Source of the DNA: a virus
Virus record (IMG/VR): IMGVR_UViG_3300028024_000020
Location: 1 to 34,572 of that record
Strand: one strand, 5' to 3'
Length of the DNA stretch: 34,572 bases
Shown here: positions 22,728 to 31,692 of the stretch, piece by piece
How the letters are laid out: every line of letters begins with the position of its first letter
Position numbering within the stretch: position 1 is the first letter of the stretch
Made by a program: the position numbers and the translations under genes
Notes under the pieces: model-generated
What the model was told of the DNA's origin: nothing
Seen by the model: the letters and a program-made list of their open reading frames with translations, nothing else
Database searches by the model: none

Positions 22728-23156
22728 TTACCCTCTATTCAGCCTGAGCATACGCAGGCTATTAAACTCAAATCCGGTATCCACGAATCCCAAGTTCAGA
22801 TGCCATCTCATGCGGGCTCTGTTTCCCTGATGAACAAGAAGCTGAATGATCTGTGTGGGAAACTTCTCTTTCAGGGTTTCAATGTAGCTGAGTGCATACC
22901 GTGTAAGCTCCACCACATGCTTAGTTGCGAGGTCCGTTCCGAACCCCCACAAATTCACGGCGTTATGATTGAGCTGATACCCGAACACGAAAGCACCCAC
23001 GCTATTTACCTTGGCCACTAAAGGGTGCCCGTCCGGGATCATGAACCACTCAGGGGTGGCCCCCTGTACCACATTCATTTCCAGGCGATCACCGGCTCGG
23101 ATATTCGCCCAAACAAATCGCATCTCTTCCAGGCTAGGCTTTACAATCTCAATCAT
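22728..23156 (-). CDS. gp13-position protein, acetyltransferase-fold-like
   Basis: 142 residues. The strands and helices (MIEIVKPSLEEMRFVWANI, GAFVFGYQLNH, ELTRYALSYIETLKEKFPTQIIQLLVHQGNRARMRWHLNLGFVDTG) resemble a small GNAT fold, as seen in gp13-like proteins of several podoviruses, where it is probably a structural relic. ATGA overlap with the tail tubular B stop. Confidence 0.65.
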   Translation of the reverse strand: MIEIVKPSLEEMRFVWANIRAGDRLEMNVVQGATPEWFMIPDGHPLVAKVNSVGAFVFGYQLNHNAVNLWGFGTDLATKHVVELTRYALSYIETLKEKFPTQIIQLLVHQGNRARMRWHLNLGFVDTGFEFNSLRMLRLNRG

Positions 23157-25555
23157 GCTTGGCCCGCCTTATAGGTGATGGTGAGGTTCGTGATTGTCAT
23201 TGGCACCGGCTGATCCGTCTCAATCAAAATGGTTGGGTCATACTGTTGCCCTGGCATGTTGTTTACAGTTACATGGGTTGGCCCGGTCTTAGGCGTCGGG
23301 TTCGTGTCAAACATCTCATTGTCGTAGTAGCGGAACCCCACCGGATATTTCTCGTTCACGGTTGCCGCTAGACTTCCATCAAACGTGATCCCTACTTCCT
23401 TCAACGCGATTGGACGGCGACCTTTTAGGCTTGCACTAGCTAGCTCTGGTGCAACCGGCATAGTCTCTAGGGTCCGGAAATATCTTAAGCCCGCAAATGG
23501 GTTTGTGACTGCATCGGGTGTGGTGAAGTGGCCGGTTCCATCGGTGGTGAAATCACCGATCACGGCAAGGCCAGACGAGTCATTTACGGTAACGCTGATA
23601 TCAGTGAATGCGATTGCGTCCGGAAATACCCACGAGGTTCCAGTGCCGTTTCCTTCGCACCAATGATCCAAGTATACGTCTTGCTGGTTTTCAAAGACCT
23701 CCAGGTAGAGGCGCTGAACACCATTGATTGTGCGGTTTACCAGAAAGTATGCCTCACTCACCACACCCACCCGCGAATCCTGCAAGGAGTGAACCACGCA
23801 GGAATCCAAGAACAACCCATTCGGGGTGTCCCAGGTCGCCCAAGCACGCACATTAGAGCGGCTGTCATAGGTAAGTGTGGCGACTATCCCCGAAGTGGTC
23901 GGGACCAACAGAATGTTGCTCTGAGTGTCGCGGTAATTCATAAGCAGTGCGAGGCGGCGAGGAAGCTGTAGCTTCTGCAACAGGTCTACAAACATGTCGT
24001 GGGCATATAAAGTCAATGAAGCTGTTAAATAGCTATCCGTTCCGAAATCGTAGTTTAGTGTCTGCACCTGCTTGCGATCCTGGGTGATGAACAAGACCTG
24101 ACCATCAACCGTGATGATTGGGAGGTTGACGCTACCCACGGCGGTTTGCTGATAAGCCTTCATCGGCTTAGTTGGCGTGACTAGTGCGTCTGTCCCCTCT
24201 AGGGAGAACTCACCATCAGAACACATCGCCACCATTCCCTTACGAGATTGGACGATGTTATAAACACTGTTGTTCTCTCCAGAAGAGACCAGAAACTTGA
24301 ACGTGTAAGCGTCGGTGGTTTTGGTATCATCGAAATTGAAGTAATCTGAGACATTCCGGGCTGCGATTGAATTTGGTAGATCGCGTATTCCCGCCACGCA
24401 AAGGCGATCACTAAAGAAAGTGCCACAGCCTGGATAACCCTTGTGGGGTCCCCACATCTGTTCTTGCCAGCTATTTGAGTTGCTAGTAGCTGCAACAGCT
24501 ACCGTGACTATTCCGGTGACCTTTAGGCCAAACGCAAACACCACGTTCTGTAGATCGAACGTTGCACCATTCGTGACGCGGATACGGAAACGAGTGTTCC
24601 CGGCATTGCTTGGCACATCGAACCATTGCATAACGCCAGTAGTGAGCGTTACTCCGGTGAGCGTTCCCACCTGAACGGCACTCGTGAATGCATCCACCGA
24701 ATCTGTTTCAAACACGAGGTCAACGGTTGCGGTGGTGTTGATCTGAATGCCGACTATCTCAACTTTCTGCGAAGTGGAGCCCCAGGAATATCCGATCCAT
24801 CCGTTAACACCGCAGTTGCATGTGGTGGCTGCTGCGTCGAATGCGTTTGCTGCTGTACCTGCTGAGGCTAGCGCGGTTCCGCCCGTTGCGTCTTGAGGAA
24901 AGCTGTTAGTCCGGACAATGCCGTCTGTTCCCGTAGTCACCTGTGGCTTAATCAGAACACCCTGCGAGTAAACAGCGCTGAAATATGGAAACGTCCCATC
25001 AAGAGCGAGTGTGCAAGTTCCACCCACTGTAAGGGTTCCACTTGCCGTCATCTTCTGGGATTGATTGAAACGATAGAAGGGATAGTTGATCCAAGCAATA
25101 TCACCGATACCCCACTGTGAGTCTGTGGTTCCATTGCGGAATAGTTTTTTCACCGGATAGCTTGGGTGAAAGATCATCATCCGGTCTAGCTGCTGACACC
25201 ACTTAATCCGGCGTAGATCAGCGGCTGAGTATGGATGAGCTATAGTTGCCTTGAGTTGGCGGTTCCTGAAAATGTAAATCAGATTGTTCGGCATGAACGC
25301 CAACAAGTACTCCTGATCACGATTGTACTTGTAGTTCACCATGATTGCCTTGTTGAAATCCACCGATGATAGGCCTGTGAACTCGTACAGGAACCCCAGG
25401 CCACGACGGCGCATTACACCGCCATGCGGGAGCATGATCACATTGTTTACCTGCAATGCACCGCTGATATATTCCTTTAGATCGGTACGGCCTCTCATAT
25501 ACGGGCCTAGATAACCCGTATTGAAACTAACATGTGGTTCAACCCAAACTCCCAT
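23153..25555 (-). CDS. Tail tubular protein B (T7 gp12-like nozzle)
   Basis: 800 residues. The start VEPHVSFNTGYLGPYMRGRTDLKEYISGALQVNNVIMLPHGGVMRRRGLGFLYEF is the hallmark of gp12-like nozzle proteins, followed by beta-rich repeats and PHKGYPGCGTFFSDRLCVAG (mid-protein). The length is typical. It overlaps the gp11-like stop in TAATG. Confidence 0.92.
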   Translation of the reverse strand: MGVWVEPHVSFNTGYLGPYMRGRTDLKEYISGALQVNNVIMLPHGGVMRRRGLGFLYEFTGLSSVDFNKAIMVNYKYNRDQEYLLAFMPNNLIYIFRNRQLKATIAHPYSAADLRRIKWCQQLDRMMIFHPSYPVKKLFRNGTTDSQWGIGDIAWINYPFYRFNQSQKMTASGTLTVGGTCTLALDGTFPYFSAVYSQGVLIKPQVTTGTDGIVRTNSFPQDATGGTALASAGTAANAFDAAATTCNCGVNGWIGYSWGSTSQKVEIVGIQINTTATVDLVFETDSVDAFTSAVQVGTLTGVTLTTGVMQWFDVPSNAGNTRFRIRVTNGATFDLQNVVFAFGLKVTGIVTVAVAATSNSNSWQEQMWGPHKGYPGCGTFFSDRLCVAGIRDLPNSIAARNVSDYFNFDDTKTTDAYTFKFLVSSGENNSVYNIVQSRKGMVAMCSDGEFSLEGTDALVTPTKPMKAYQQTAVGSVNLPIITVDGQVLFITQDRKQVQTLNYDFGTDSYLTASLTLYAHDMFVDLLQKLQLPRRLALLMNYRDTQSNILLVPTTSGIVATLTYDSRSNVRAWATWDTPNGLFLDSCVVHSLQDSRVGVVSEAYFLVNRTINGVQRLYLEVFENQQDVYLDHWCEGNGTGTSWVFPDAIAFTDISVTVNDSSGLAVIGDFTTDGTGHFTTPDAVTNPFAGLRYFRTLETMPVAPELASASLKGRRPIALKEVGITFDGSLAATVNEKYPVGFRYYDNEMFDTNPTPKTGPTHVTVNNMPGQQYDPTILIETDQPVPMTITNLTITYKAGQA

Positions 25556-26133
25556 TATGGACGCCCTCCACGACGACGGGCCAGCACTTGGCTAGTCGTG
25601 ATGAATGGACGAGCCCCACGGGACATTGCGTCACGTTCCTTAGCTGCCTCGAATTTGTCTGCTACCTCCTGCCTCAGGCGAGCTGCCACAGCCCCCTCAC
25701 CTAGCAGAGGTTCCTGAGCCTCGTAGGCGAGTGCTGCAATCGCGTATTGTGCAAAGAGCGGATCAAACAATTCCGAGTCCACGTCACGCTGGTAATTCGT
25801 GAACACTCTTTCAGAGTTCCGGAGAACGCGGCCATTTTGTATGGCGTAATCCACGGGTGTTTCTGATTCGTTGAAGAAACTGTTTCCGCTCAAATAGTCG
25901 GAAGGCAGCAGAAACCGATAGGTCCACTTAGAAGTCGCTGGAGCCGCGATCTCTCGGGATAGCTCCATCTCAAACTTATTGAAGTTCCAATCATACCGGG
26001 CCAGACAAGCAGGCTTCACAACGGGCCAGAGCTGCCCAAATACCTCAGATTCTTTCGATCCATCATCAAGACTTTCAATCTTGGCCTTGCCAAGTTTGGT
26101 GCTTGCGGTGCTCATAATATCAAGATCATTCAT
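25555..26133 (-). CDS. Tail tubular protein A (T7 gp11-like gatekeeper)
   Basis: 192 residues. The STASTKLGKAKIESLDDGSKESEVFGQLWPVVKPACLARYDWNF segment and the FLLPSDYL motif are family hallmarks of the ring joining portal and nozzle. The length matches gp11. Preceded by a CTAAATA element 18 bases from its ATG and a strong terminator before that, so it starts a new transcription unit. Confidence 0.92.
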   Translation of the reverse strand: MNDLDIMSTASTKLGKAKIESLDDGSKESEVFGQLWPVVKPACLARYDWNFNKFEMELSREIAAPATSKWTYRFLLPSDYLSGNSFFNESETPVDYAIQNGRVLRNSERVFTNYQRDVDSELFDPLFAQYAIAALAYEAQEPLLGEGAVAARLRQEVADKFEAAKERDAMSRGARPFITTSQVLARRRGGRP

Positions 26134-26150
26134 TGTGCGTTTTCTCCCGA

Positions 26151-26160
26151 GGTATTTAGG
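26151..26160 (-). promoter_or_regulatory. CTAAATA element before the tail-tube unit
   Basis: The minus strand reads TTTTTCCTAAATACCTC. It lies directly after the terminator 26161-26195 and 18 bases before the ATG of gene 25555-26133. Confidence 0.5.
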
Positions 26161-26195
26161 AAAAACGCAAAGGGGAGCCTTTCGGGCTCCCCTTT
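26161..26195 (-). terminator. Intrinsic terminator after the head genes
   Basis: 11-bp perfect stem aaaggggagcc/ggctccccttt with loop tttcg; on the minus strand GCGTTTTT follows. Confidence 0.9.
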
Positions 26196-26216
26196 CTGTT
26201 GTGATCCCCTGGGGAC

Positions 26217-26645
26217 TTAGAAAGTCTTGCGAGAGATGATGTATACCACGTAGTTCTTTGCAGATACGCTAGCGCCACCAATCGTCAAACGCAGAGCAGT
26301 GTCTGCGGTGTAACGATAACCAAGTCCCTTGGTGATGTTACCGGAACCGTCAAAGGTGAGGTTGACGTTCGTAGTAACAAAGCCAGTTGAGGCCGTGGAA
26401 GCGGCACTGATGAAACGGGAAGTGTCCGTTGCGTCTCCTAGAGAGACGGTAGCGGATGCGGTTCCTTCTGCATAAACCTTGATATCCAGAATCTGGCGAC
26501 CATTGCGGATGATGCCTTTACCGTTTGCGTCCGTAAGGTCGTAGGTATCGGCGGCACTCGCAGTGAGAGCACCTAGAGGAATCACGTCGTATTCCACATC
26601 GTAGTTCTGAACGGTCTTAGTCAAGTTAAGTGTATTAGCTGTCAT
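26217..26645 (-). CDS. Small head-associated protein (possible decoration protein)
   Basis: 142 residues, beta-rich and Thr/Ala/Gly-rich (YAEGTASATVSLGDATDTSRF, KGLGYRYTADTALRLTIGG), with no Cys. It directly follows the major capsid gene, where small head or decoration proteins often sit, and the terminator closes the unit after it. No family recognised. Confidence 0.6.
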   Translation of the reverse strand: MTANTLNLTKTVQNYDVEYDVIPLGALTASAADTYDLTDANGKGIIRNGRQILDIKVYAEGTASATVSLGDATDTSRFISAASTASTGFVTTNVNLTFDGSGNITKGLGYRYTADTALRLTIGGASVSAKNYVVYIISRKTF

Positions 26646-26660
26646 TGTTGGACCCTCCTA

Positions 26661-27503
26661 TTAGTCGTTAATGTCGGCGTACTTCACGCCCTTTGGGTCC
26701 ACAACGGCGAAGCCGAAGAAACAACGAGCTGTGAGCAGATAAGCACCTGCCTTAAAGTCGTAGTCCACACGCATTTCCATATCCTTCACCTTTGCAATCT
26801 TGGCCCGGTTGATGTTCCAGAACCAATTACGGCGCTGGGAAGCTGCTGGGACCAACAGGTTAGGATGGGTGACGGTCTGGAACCCGTACAGTGGTGGCAA
26901 GGTACCATTCTTGATCATGTCGTTCTGGTACCAGAAGTTATTCTTGAGGTTGGTATCCCCGAGAATATCTAGTTCACCACCGGGTGAGATTGCGGCGTTG
27001 AACATACCCGGCTTTACCTGGAACTCAGAGGTCACGAAAGCGGCGCGGATAGTCTGCCAGCTAGCATCGGCTAGTGAAGCCACAGCGACGTTAGCAGGAG
27101 CACCAGCGGTGCCTGGAGAAGTGACCGCTACTTGCAGGCGAGACAGAATGTAGGCGTCTACACCCTGGCCAAGAGCAGGCATAATCAACTTAGTATAATT
27201 TGCGCGAGCATCATAATTGACCTTAACGGCGTCAAAGTCATCGATACCGGTCTGGATCGCGACACTAACGATAGGTGCTGGTGCGTCATCGCCATCAACC
27301 TTAGCAATCTCGTAGTTTTCAAGAGAGCCCTTGTTGATCTGAGCGGTAAGACGGCTCAAGCGGGTGAAGTGATGCTGTTTGGTGCCAGATGCTGTTTCAC
27401 TGGCGAACTTATCCCAGAGCAACCGTTCTGGCTGCTGGGCTTCAATGTTTACCTCATTAGTCCAAGTTTCGGACAACGTGGCTAGGTTAGCTGCTGATGT
27501 CAT
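26661..27503 (-). CDS. Major capsid protein
   Basis: 280 residues from ATG 27503, preferred because AAGGAGG lies ten bases upstream; a longer frame adds seven residues without such a site. The first part (LSETWTNEVNIEAQQPERLLWDKF), FTRLSRLTAQI, the DFDAVKVNYDARANYTKLIMPALG segment and C-terminal strands GAYLLTARCFFGFAVVDPKGV are those of HK97-fold capsids of this phage type. It lies between scaffold and head-associated genes. It has its own promoter-like element (27619-27628) and a strong ribosome site, as expected for the most abundant virion protein. Confidence 0.85.
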   Translation of the reverse strand: MTSAANLATLSETWTNEVNIEAQQPERLLWDKFASETASGTKQHHFTRLSRLTAQINKGSLENYEIAKVDGDDAPAPIVSVAIQTGIDDFDAVKVNYDARANYTKLIMPALGQGVDAYILSRLQVAVTSPGTAGAPANVAVASLADASWQTIRAAFVTSEFQVKPGMFNAAISPGGELDILGDTNLKNNFWYQNDMIKNGTLPPLYGFQTVTHPNLLVPAASQRRNWFWNINRAKIAKVKDMEMRVDYDFKAGAYLLTARCFFGFAVVDPKGVKYADIND

Positions 27504-27618
27504 TGCGTGTTTTCCTCCTTGCAATTCAGCGTTGAGGAATCCACTCGCAAAGGTGTTCTCTGCTTGGCCGCTCCCTCGGGAGGTGTTCGGCTGCTTGAGC
27601 TTTCGGTGTATTCGTGCG

Positions 27619-27628
27619 GGTATTTAGG
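27619..27628 (-). promoter_or_regulatory. CTAAATA element before the capsid gene
   Basis: The minus strand reads TATCTCCCCTAAATACCCGC, directly after the terminator 27637-27662. The leader to the capsid ATG is about 115 bases and holds a ctcccgagggag hairpin. Confidence 0.5.
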
Positions 27629-27636
27629 GGAGATAC

Positions 27637-27662
27637 GAAAAAGCCCGCACTAGGCGGGCTTT
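27637..27662 (-). terminator. Intrinsic terminator between scaffold and capsid
   Basis: 7-bp stem agcccgc/gcgggct with a 5-base loop; the minus strand continues TTTTTCG. It may lower read-through so that capsid is mainly made from its own promoter. Confidence 0.85.
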
Positions 27663-27664
27663 CG

Positions 27665-28591
27665 TTAGATGCTTCCCTCTCGCTTAAGCTTCTCCATCTC
27701 AAGCGCTCTAGCGGCTGCTTGATAGCGTCCGTGTTCTGGGTGGCTTGAGTTCTTGTAGATTTCAGACCCCATGATCCGTTGCAATTTCCGGCGAATATCC
27801 GTGGTCACTTCATGGCTTGGAGCGTCTGTGTTTGTGATCATCCCCTGGTCTGCAGCCTTCAAACGAGTATCGTTTAGGAACTTCATTCCCTCTACTGTGG
27901 TCCGTAACGGACCCCAGATACCCGGATCAAGGTTAGCCCTAGCCCATGACATAGCAGCCTTACCGGTGCCCTCATAATCCTTGCCCCATTCCCTTTGAAG
28001 CTGTGCCAGACGCTGTTCCTTGGTAGAGAAATCAATTCCGTTCAATTGGCCGTATGCCTCATAGTCCTTCACACGGGCGTCCGTGTGGACCTTCAACAAA
28101 ACCTTTGCCGTGTCTGGTTTGATGCCCTCTTGGCGGCAGATTTCCAAGAACCCGTTGAACGCCTCTTGGCCTCCACCGTAATCCAAGTCCAACTCAATTT
28201 CCTTGGCGTAGCCATCAAAGCCGGTCCAATCATGTTCAACCGGTGCCCCTTCCTGGGTCTGGATCGGATCGGCAAATCCTGGGTTCTTCTTCTGGAGATG
28301 ATCCAGGAGGTTCTGGTAGCCCTTCTCAAGCTCATCTGCCCGCTTGTACTTGCCTGCGTAAATGCGAGGTTCTGCCTCAGCCTCAAACAGACTATTCTGA
28401 TTCTGGCTGTTTGGTGGTGACCGTGACCGGCTTAGCTCGGCGGCATTTTGGGCGGGACTTGAAACGCCCGCGTTTGTCCCTTGGACGGTCGAGCTTGAGA
28501 GATTGGGATTTCCTGATCCCTGATTCACGCTCTGCGATACGTTCCCTGTACCTGCGCTCAACCCGGTTCCTGCGCTTCCTTCTGTACTCAT
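27665..28591 (-). CDS. Scaffold / capsid assembly protein
   Basis: 308 residues. The first 65 are Ser/Gly/Asn/Gln-rich, then EPRIYAGKYKRADELEKGYQNLLDHLQKKN, which is typical of phage scaffold proteins, followed by charged helices and a basic end (AARALEMEKLKREGSI) suited to binding the capsid inside. The length is normal. ATG at 28591 has AGGAG nine bases upstream. Its first 197 coding bases overlap the basic protein gene in another frame. Confidence 0.8.
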   Translation of the reverse strand: MSTEGSAGTGLSAGTGNVSQSVNQGSGNPNLSSSTVQGTNAGVSSPAQNAAELSRSRSPPNSQNQNSLFEAEAEPRIYAGKYKRADELEKGYQNLLDHLQKKNPGFADPIQTQEGAPVEHDWTGFDGYAKEIELDLDYGGGQEAFNGFLEICRQEGIKPDTAKVLLKVHTDARVKDYEAYGQLNGIDFSTKEQRLAQLQREWGKDYEGTGKAAMSWARANLDPGIWGPLRTTVEGMKFLNDTRLKAADQGMITNTDAPSHEVTTDIRRKLQRIMGSEIYKNSSHPEHGRYQAAARALEMEKLKREGSI

Positions 28592-28886
28592 CTAATTTTT
28601 CTCCTGTTTCTGGAATGGTTATCTTTTCTGGGTCCCCGCCGTATTGGGTGTATGGGCGGATAAAATCGTCTGTGAGTTCCTGAGCCATTGCGGGATGTTC
28701 AAAGTAGAACACCCGTAGTGGTCCCTCAGGTGGCAACGTGAAGAGGATGAACCTCTCCCTGAGCCACTTCACCACGATCTGATGCTTATGCTTATCCTCA
28801 CCGGCGAGCATTCCCCATAGGTAAGCGGGAATCTTCACTGCCCATCTAATGCGGGTGGCGCTAGGTCTTACGGTCTTATCGTCCAC
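28392..28886 (-). CDS. Basic protein overlapping the scaffold gene
   Basis: 164 residues from GTG 28886; a TTG at 28901 is the other option (169 residues). The first 90 residues look globular (AYLWGMLAGEDKHKHQIVVKWLRERFILFTL); the last 65 are extremely basic (YRRKRRNRVERRYRERIAERESG...RGRFKSRPKCRRAKP). The final 200 bases run out of frame over the scaffold start, so the basic tail and the Ser-rich scaffold N-terminus share DNA. Both starts overlap the Bbp19-like stop. Nucleic acid binding in the head is a guess. Confidence 0.6.
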   Translation of the reverse strand: MDDKTVRPSATRIRWAVKIPAYLWGMLAGEDKHKHQIVVKWLRERFILFTLPPEGPLRVFYFEHPAMAQELTDDFIRPYTQYGGDPEKITIPETGEKLDEYRRKRRNRVERRYRERIAERESGIRKSQSLKLDRPRDKRGRFKSRPKCRRAKPVTVTTKQPESE

Positions 28887-29130
28887 GGGCCATGCTCTCA
28901 ATCATCGCTACGAACTCATGGCGGGCTAAGTTGTAAACACATGCCGTGGGGTTAGGCTCGCCTTTATCGAATTGCTGATTTACCTGGGCTTTCCAGCGTA
29001 AGAAGTCCAAGACAACTTGACCATGCTCGGTTCCAAACACGGCGCGGAATGTTTCTTTGAACTCTTTCATGGTTCCCTTGCGTCCACTGGGCAAGGTTAT
29101 CTCGGGGGATAATTGGGTTTTTTCGTTCAT
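28876..29130 (-). CDS. Bbp19-like small phage protein
   Basis: 84 residues. The pattern FRAVFGTEHGQVVLDFLRWKAQVN...NPTACVYNLARHEFVAMIESM fits the Bbp19-like family (phage G..VL.DL ... R.E) that lies between portal and capsid in many podoviruses; recognised by pattern only. It lies after the portal. Function unknown. Confidence 0.6.
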   Translation of the reverse strand: MNEKTQLSPEITLPSGRKGTMKEFKETFRAVFGTEHGQVVLDFLRWKAQVNQQFDKGEPNPTACVYNLARHEFVAMIESMARGR

Positions 29131-29162
29131 CTCATCTAACTCATCTAATCTTGGTCTGGTAT

Positions 29163-30827
29163 TTACTGGCTAGGTGCTCCCCCTCTGCCCTGTAGGAGCT
29201 GCATCACCCCTTGTAGGGATTGCAAACTAAGGTTTGTGGAATTCCGTGAACCTGATGGAGCCTGTCCACCCTGCGCCATTGCAGCGGAAGCCATTGCGGC
29301 TTGGCTCTGCTGTTCCTGTTGCATAATCTGGGTAGCCTGATCATCGGAACGGATAAAGCGAGCTGCCACACCCAAAGCTGGAAGAATATCTGCGAGCATT
29401 TTTCCGGTATCAACGCGAGCCGCTACCTCTTGAGGGCCGAAACTCTGCATTGCATATTGTAGACCCTGGAGGTTCTGTTGTGCCTCTTGCTGCTTGAGCA
29501 CGCGAGAGAGAGCCGCGTTAGTGTCTACCTCAAAGAGATTCGAAAGTGACTGAACCTGCCGGGAGATACCCAGGCTCTTTAACCGGGATAGATCAACTAC
29601 CCGAAGCTCACCACGGCGGAACAAGCGATAGGCCACTTGCTGAGCCACTGGAAGGAGTAGCTCTTTCTCGATACGCAAAGCGGGCTCACCTATCTGAGCT
29701 TCAAACTGTGCTTTGAGAATCTGAGCAACCCCCTCTTTCATGTACTGGACGCCGTCTTGTGGCATCTGTGAGGCCAGCATGTGGGCCTTGATCCGCAAGG
29801 TTAAGCGGTCGATCATCTGAAAATTGAGCTGAAACTGTCCGGGAAACTCCACTGGTTCAATTTTGTGATCACCATGACGGGGGATGATACATCCCGGTTT
29901 CATCGTCTGGGTGATTGCGTCTACTTCGCCAAAACTATCTGCATTGGTTTGCCAAAATCCGTTAGCCGCCCATTCACTGAATTGTAGAGCGTCTTTCTGA
30001 ATCTGATTGATGCTTCTGATATCTGGGAGAGCATCACGAGCGGGACTTGTTCCCCAGGCCTGTCCGGTGATCCGTCCCCATCTTGCGACGATATACGGGT
30101 TTAGTGCAATCTCAGCCTGAAACAGAATTTCACAATCACCACCGTACCAGACAACATAATTGTATTTGTCATTCTCATTTGGGATAACCCGCTCCACAAC
30201 ATTCACCGTCATGCCTGGATTGTTAGTGATATCACGCTTGAGTTTGTCGGGAGTGTTCCAGTCTTTGCGCTGTAAGAGTTGGCGGCCCCGCATGATGTGA
30301 GCACGGAACACGCAATCAACTTGAGATTTCGTTTTGTCCTGGAGGATGTACAACTCATCCACCGGAACCGGGATAAACCGGATTGGTTCATCTGGGATAT
30401 CGTGGATCAGCAAACAGTACGTGCCACCTACAATGGCGTCTTGTAGAACCTCCATCACTTTCATGTAGAACTTGGACTGGAGGAAAAATTTATGGAGCTT
30501 GAGGTTTGCATCCTCAAGCGCTGCACCCATCGATGACTTGAGACTTGTCCGGTTCTTGAATGAATCGCGGACAGTAATCTCCGCGAATGGACTGCTCTGG
30601 GGGATCAGGAGATTTGAGATATTCGTGATTAGATCATGAACACATTTGGTTGCGGTGCTGTCATAGATGAATTCGCGATCAATTTGGTTGATCGTTTCCA
30701 GCATATCCATTCGGAAGCGGCGAGCCGGAAGGACCATATCATAAACGTCCTTCAACTCTGTCTCATGCATCTGTCGTTCTTGCTTGGCCTTCTCAAAAAG
30801 TTTCTTTAGGTCTTCTTGTGAGATCAA
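29163..30827 (-). CDS. Portal (head-tail connector, T7 gp8-like)
   Basis: 554 residues from TTG 30827, overlapping the previous stop (TTGA). The opening (QERQMHETELKDVYDMVLPARRFRMDM), the RWGRITGQAWGTSPARDALPDIRSINQIQKDALQ segment (residues about 245-280) and the Gln-rich C-terminus match the head-to-tail connector family. The length is normal for the family. It forms the ring through which the terminase packages DNA. Confidence 0.93.
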   Translation of the reverse strand: MISQEDLKKLFEKAKQERQMHETELKDVYDMVLPARRFRMDMLETINQIDREFIYDSTATKCVHDLITNISNLLIPQSSPFAEITVRDSFKNRTSLKSSMGAALEDANLKLHKFFLQSKFYMKVMEVLQDAIVGGTYCLLIHDIPDEPIRFIPVPVDELYILQDKTKSQVDCVFRAHIMRGRQLLQRKDWNTPDKLKRDITNNPGMTVNVVERVIPNENDKYNYVVWYGGDCEILFQAEIALNPYIVARWGRITGQAWGTSPARDALPDIRSINQIQKDALQFSEWAANGFWQTNADSFGEVDAITQTMKPGCIIPRHGDHKIEPVEFPGQFQLNFQMIDRLTLRIKAHMLASQMPQDGVQYMKEGVAQILKAQFEAQIGEPALRIEKELLLPVAQQVAYRLFRRGELRVVDLSRLKSLGISRQVQSLSNLFEVDTNAALSRVLKQQEAQQNLQGLQYAMQSFGPQEVAARVDTGKMLADILPALGVAARFIRSDDQATQIMQQEQQSQAAMASAAMAQGGQAPSGSRNSTNLSLQSLQGVMQLLQGRGGAPSQ

Positions 30828-31009
30828 AGGTTATAACCCCCGTTCTGATTTGGGATTCCAGTGATCCCGGTTAGGTTATTGATCAGAGCCGCGCGTCCCT
30901 GTGCGGCTGCTGCGCGGGTGCGTTCATCTGCGGCTGCCTGCTCTGCGGCGGCATCCTCAGAAGCCACTGAGGGTTGCTTTGTCTTTGGAACTTTTGGTTT
31001 GCTGCACAT
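30824..31009 (-). CDS. Small Ala-rich protein before the portal
   Basis: 61 residues from ATG 31009, chosen for AAGGAG six bases upstream; a TTG at 31027 would add six. A basic start (MCSKPKVPKTKQ), an Ala/Glu helix (EDAAAEQAAADERTRAAAAQGRAAL) and a Gly/Asn tail. Small proteins of this type precede portals in several podoviruses. Role unknown. Confidence 0.6.
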   Translation of the reverse strand: MCSKPKVPKTKQPSVASEDAAAEQAAADERTRAAAAQGRAALINNLTGITGIPNQNGGYNL

Positions 31010-31019
31010 GCTGGGCTCC

Positions 31020-31661
31020 TTATTCAAATAGGGTGTTTGAGAAGCGGCGGCGTTTGGTCCGCCCTACTCCTAGATTTCCTGGGTTGGATGAGCCCATGTT
31101 TCCCACGATGGTTCCTGGAGCACCGATACCGCCTAGGTCTGCGTTATCGACAAAGCCAGCCCTTCTACCGTTGCTTTCCTGAGCCTGCTGTAAAACGTTG
31201 GTGGGAGTTTCTGGCGCAGCCACAGAATTGACCTGATTGAGCACGTTGTTCACGAGCTGCCTCGCTGCATCGGCTGGGCTTTGAGCGCCTGGGTTTGGAG
31301 CTGAGCTAGATGGGGTGCTCGTCTTGTTTGGGGTGAGCATCTGGTTCAGGGTTCTATTGCCACCACCTGAACCACCATCGTGGTTGCCGCTGTTTGAAGA
31401 GCCACCGCCTGAGGAGCTACCGCCTCCACGATCAGCGCCGGAATTGTCACCGCCCATGCTGTTCCCGATACCGAACTGAACAAATCCCGCTGGATTGACT
31501 CTGCGTGTGGAACCGATCCGCTGTAAGTAAGCCTCCACCTTGGGAGCCTCACTCTTGTTCAAGACGTAAACTTCTACGTCTCCTGGGACCTTTGCGTTTG
31601 CGGCTGTGCGGATCACATCTAGTGCCGCTTTAGTCGTCTTATCAGATGCTGTTGAAGCCAT
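31020..31661 (-). CDS. First gene of the virion cassette, Gly/Ser-rich
   Basis: 213 residues. A small alpha/beta domain at the start (DVIRTAANAKVPGDVEVYVLNKSEAPKVEAYLQRIG) is followed by a Gly/Ser/Asn-rich linker (residues about 70-105) and a variable tail ending RTKRRRFSNTLFE. The first gene of the late unit, behind the long conserved leader. A structural or early-assembly role is inferred from place only. Confidence 0.55.
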   Translation of the reverse strand: MASTASDKTTKAALDVIRTAANAKVPGDVEVYVLNKSEAPKVEAYLQRIGSTRRVNPAGFVQFGIGNSMGGDNSGADRGGGSSSGGGSSNSGNHDGGSGGGNRTLNQMLTPNKTSTPSSSAPNPGAQSPADAARQLVNNVLNQVNSVAAPETPTNVLQQAQESNGRRAGFVDNADLGGIGAPGTIVGNMGSSNPGNLGVGRTKRRRFSNTLFE

Positions 31662-31662
31662 G

Positions 31663-31692
31663 AAAAAACCCTCTGGTTAGAATTTCAGAGGG
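31663..31692 (-). promoter_or_regulatory. Terminator-like hairpin just before the first virion gene
   Basis: On the minus strand CCCTCTG/CAGAGGG (7-bp stem) is followed by TTTTTTC and then the ATG at 31661. The stem's AGAGGG is the only likely ribosome binding site. Same layout as 11783-11808. Confidence 0.55.
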
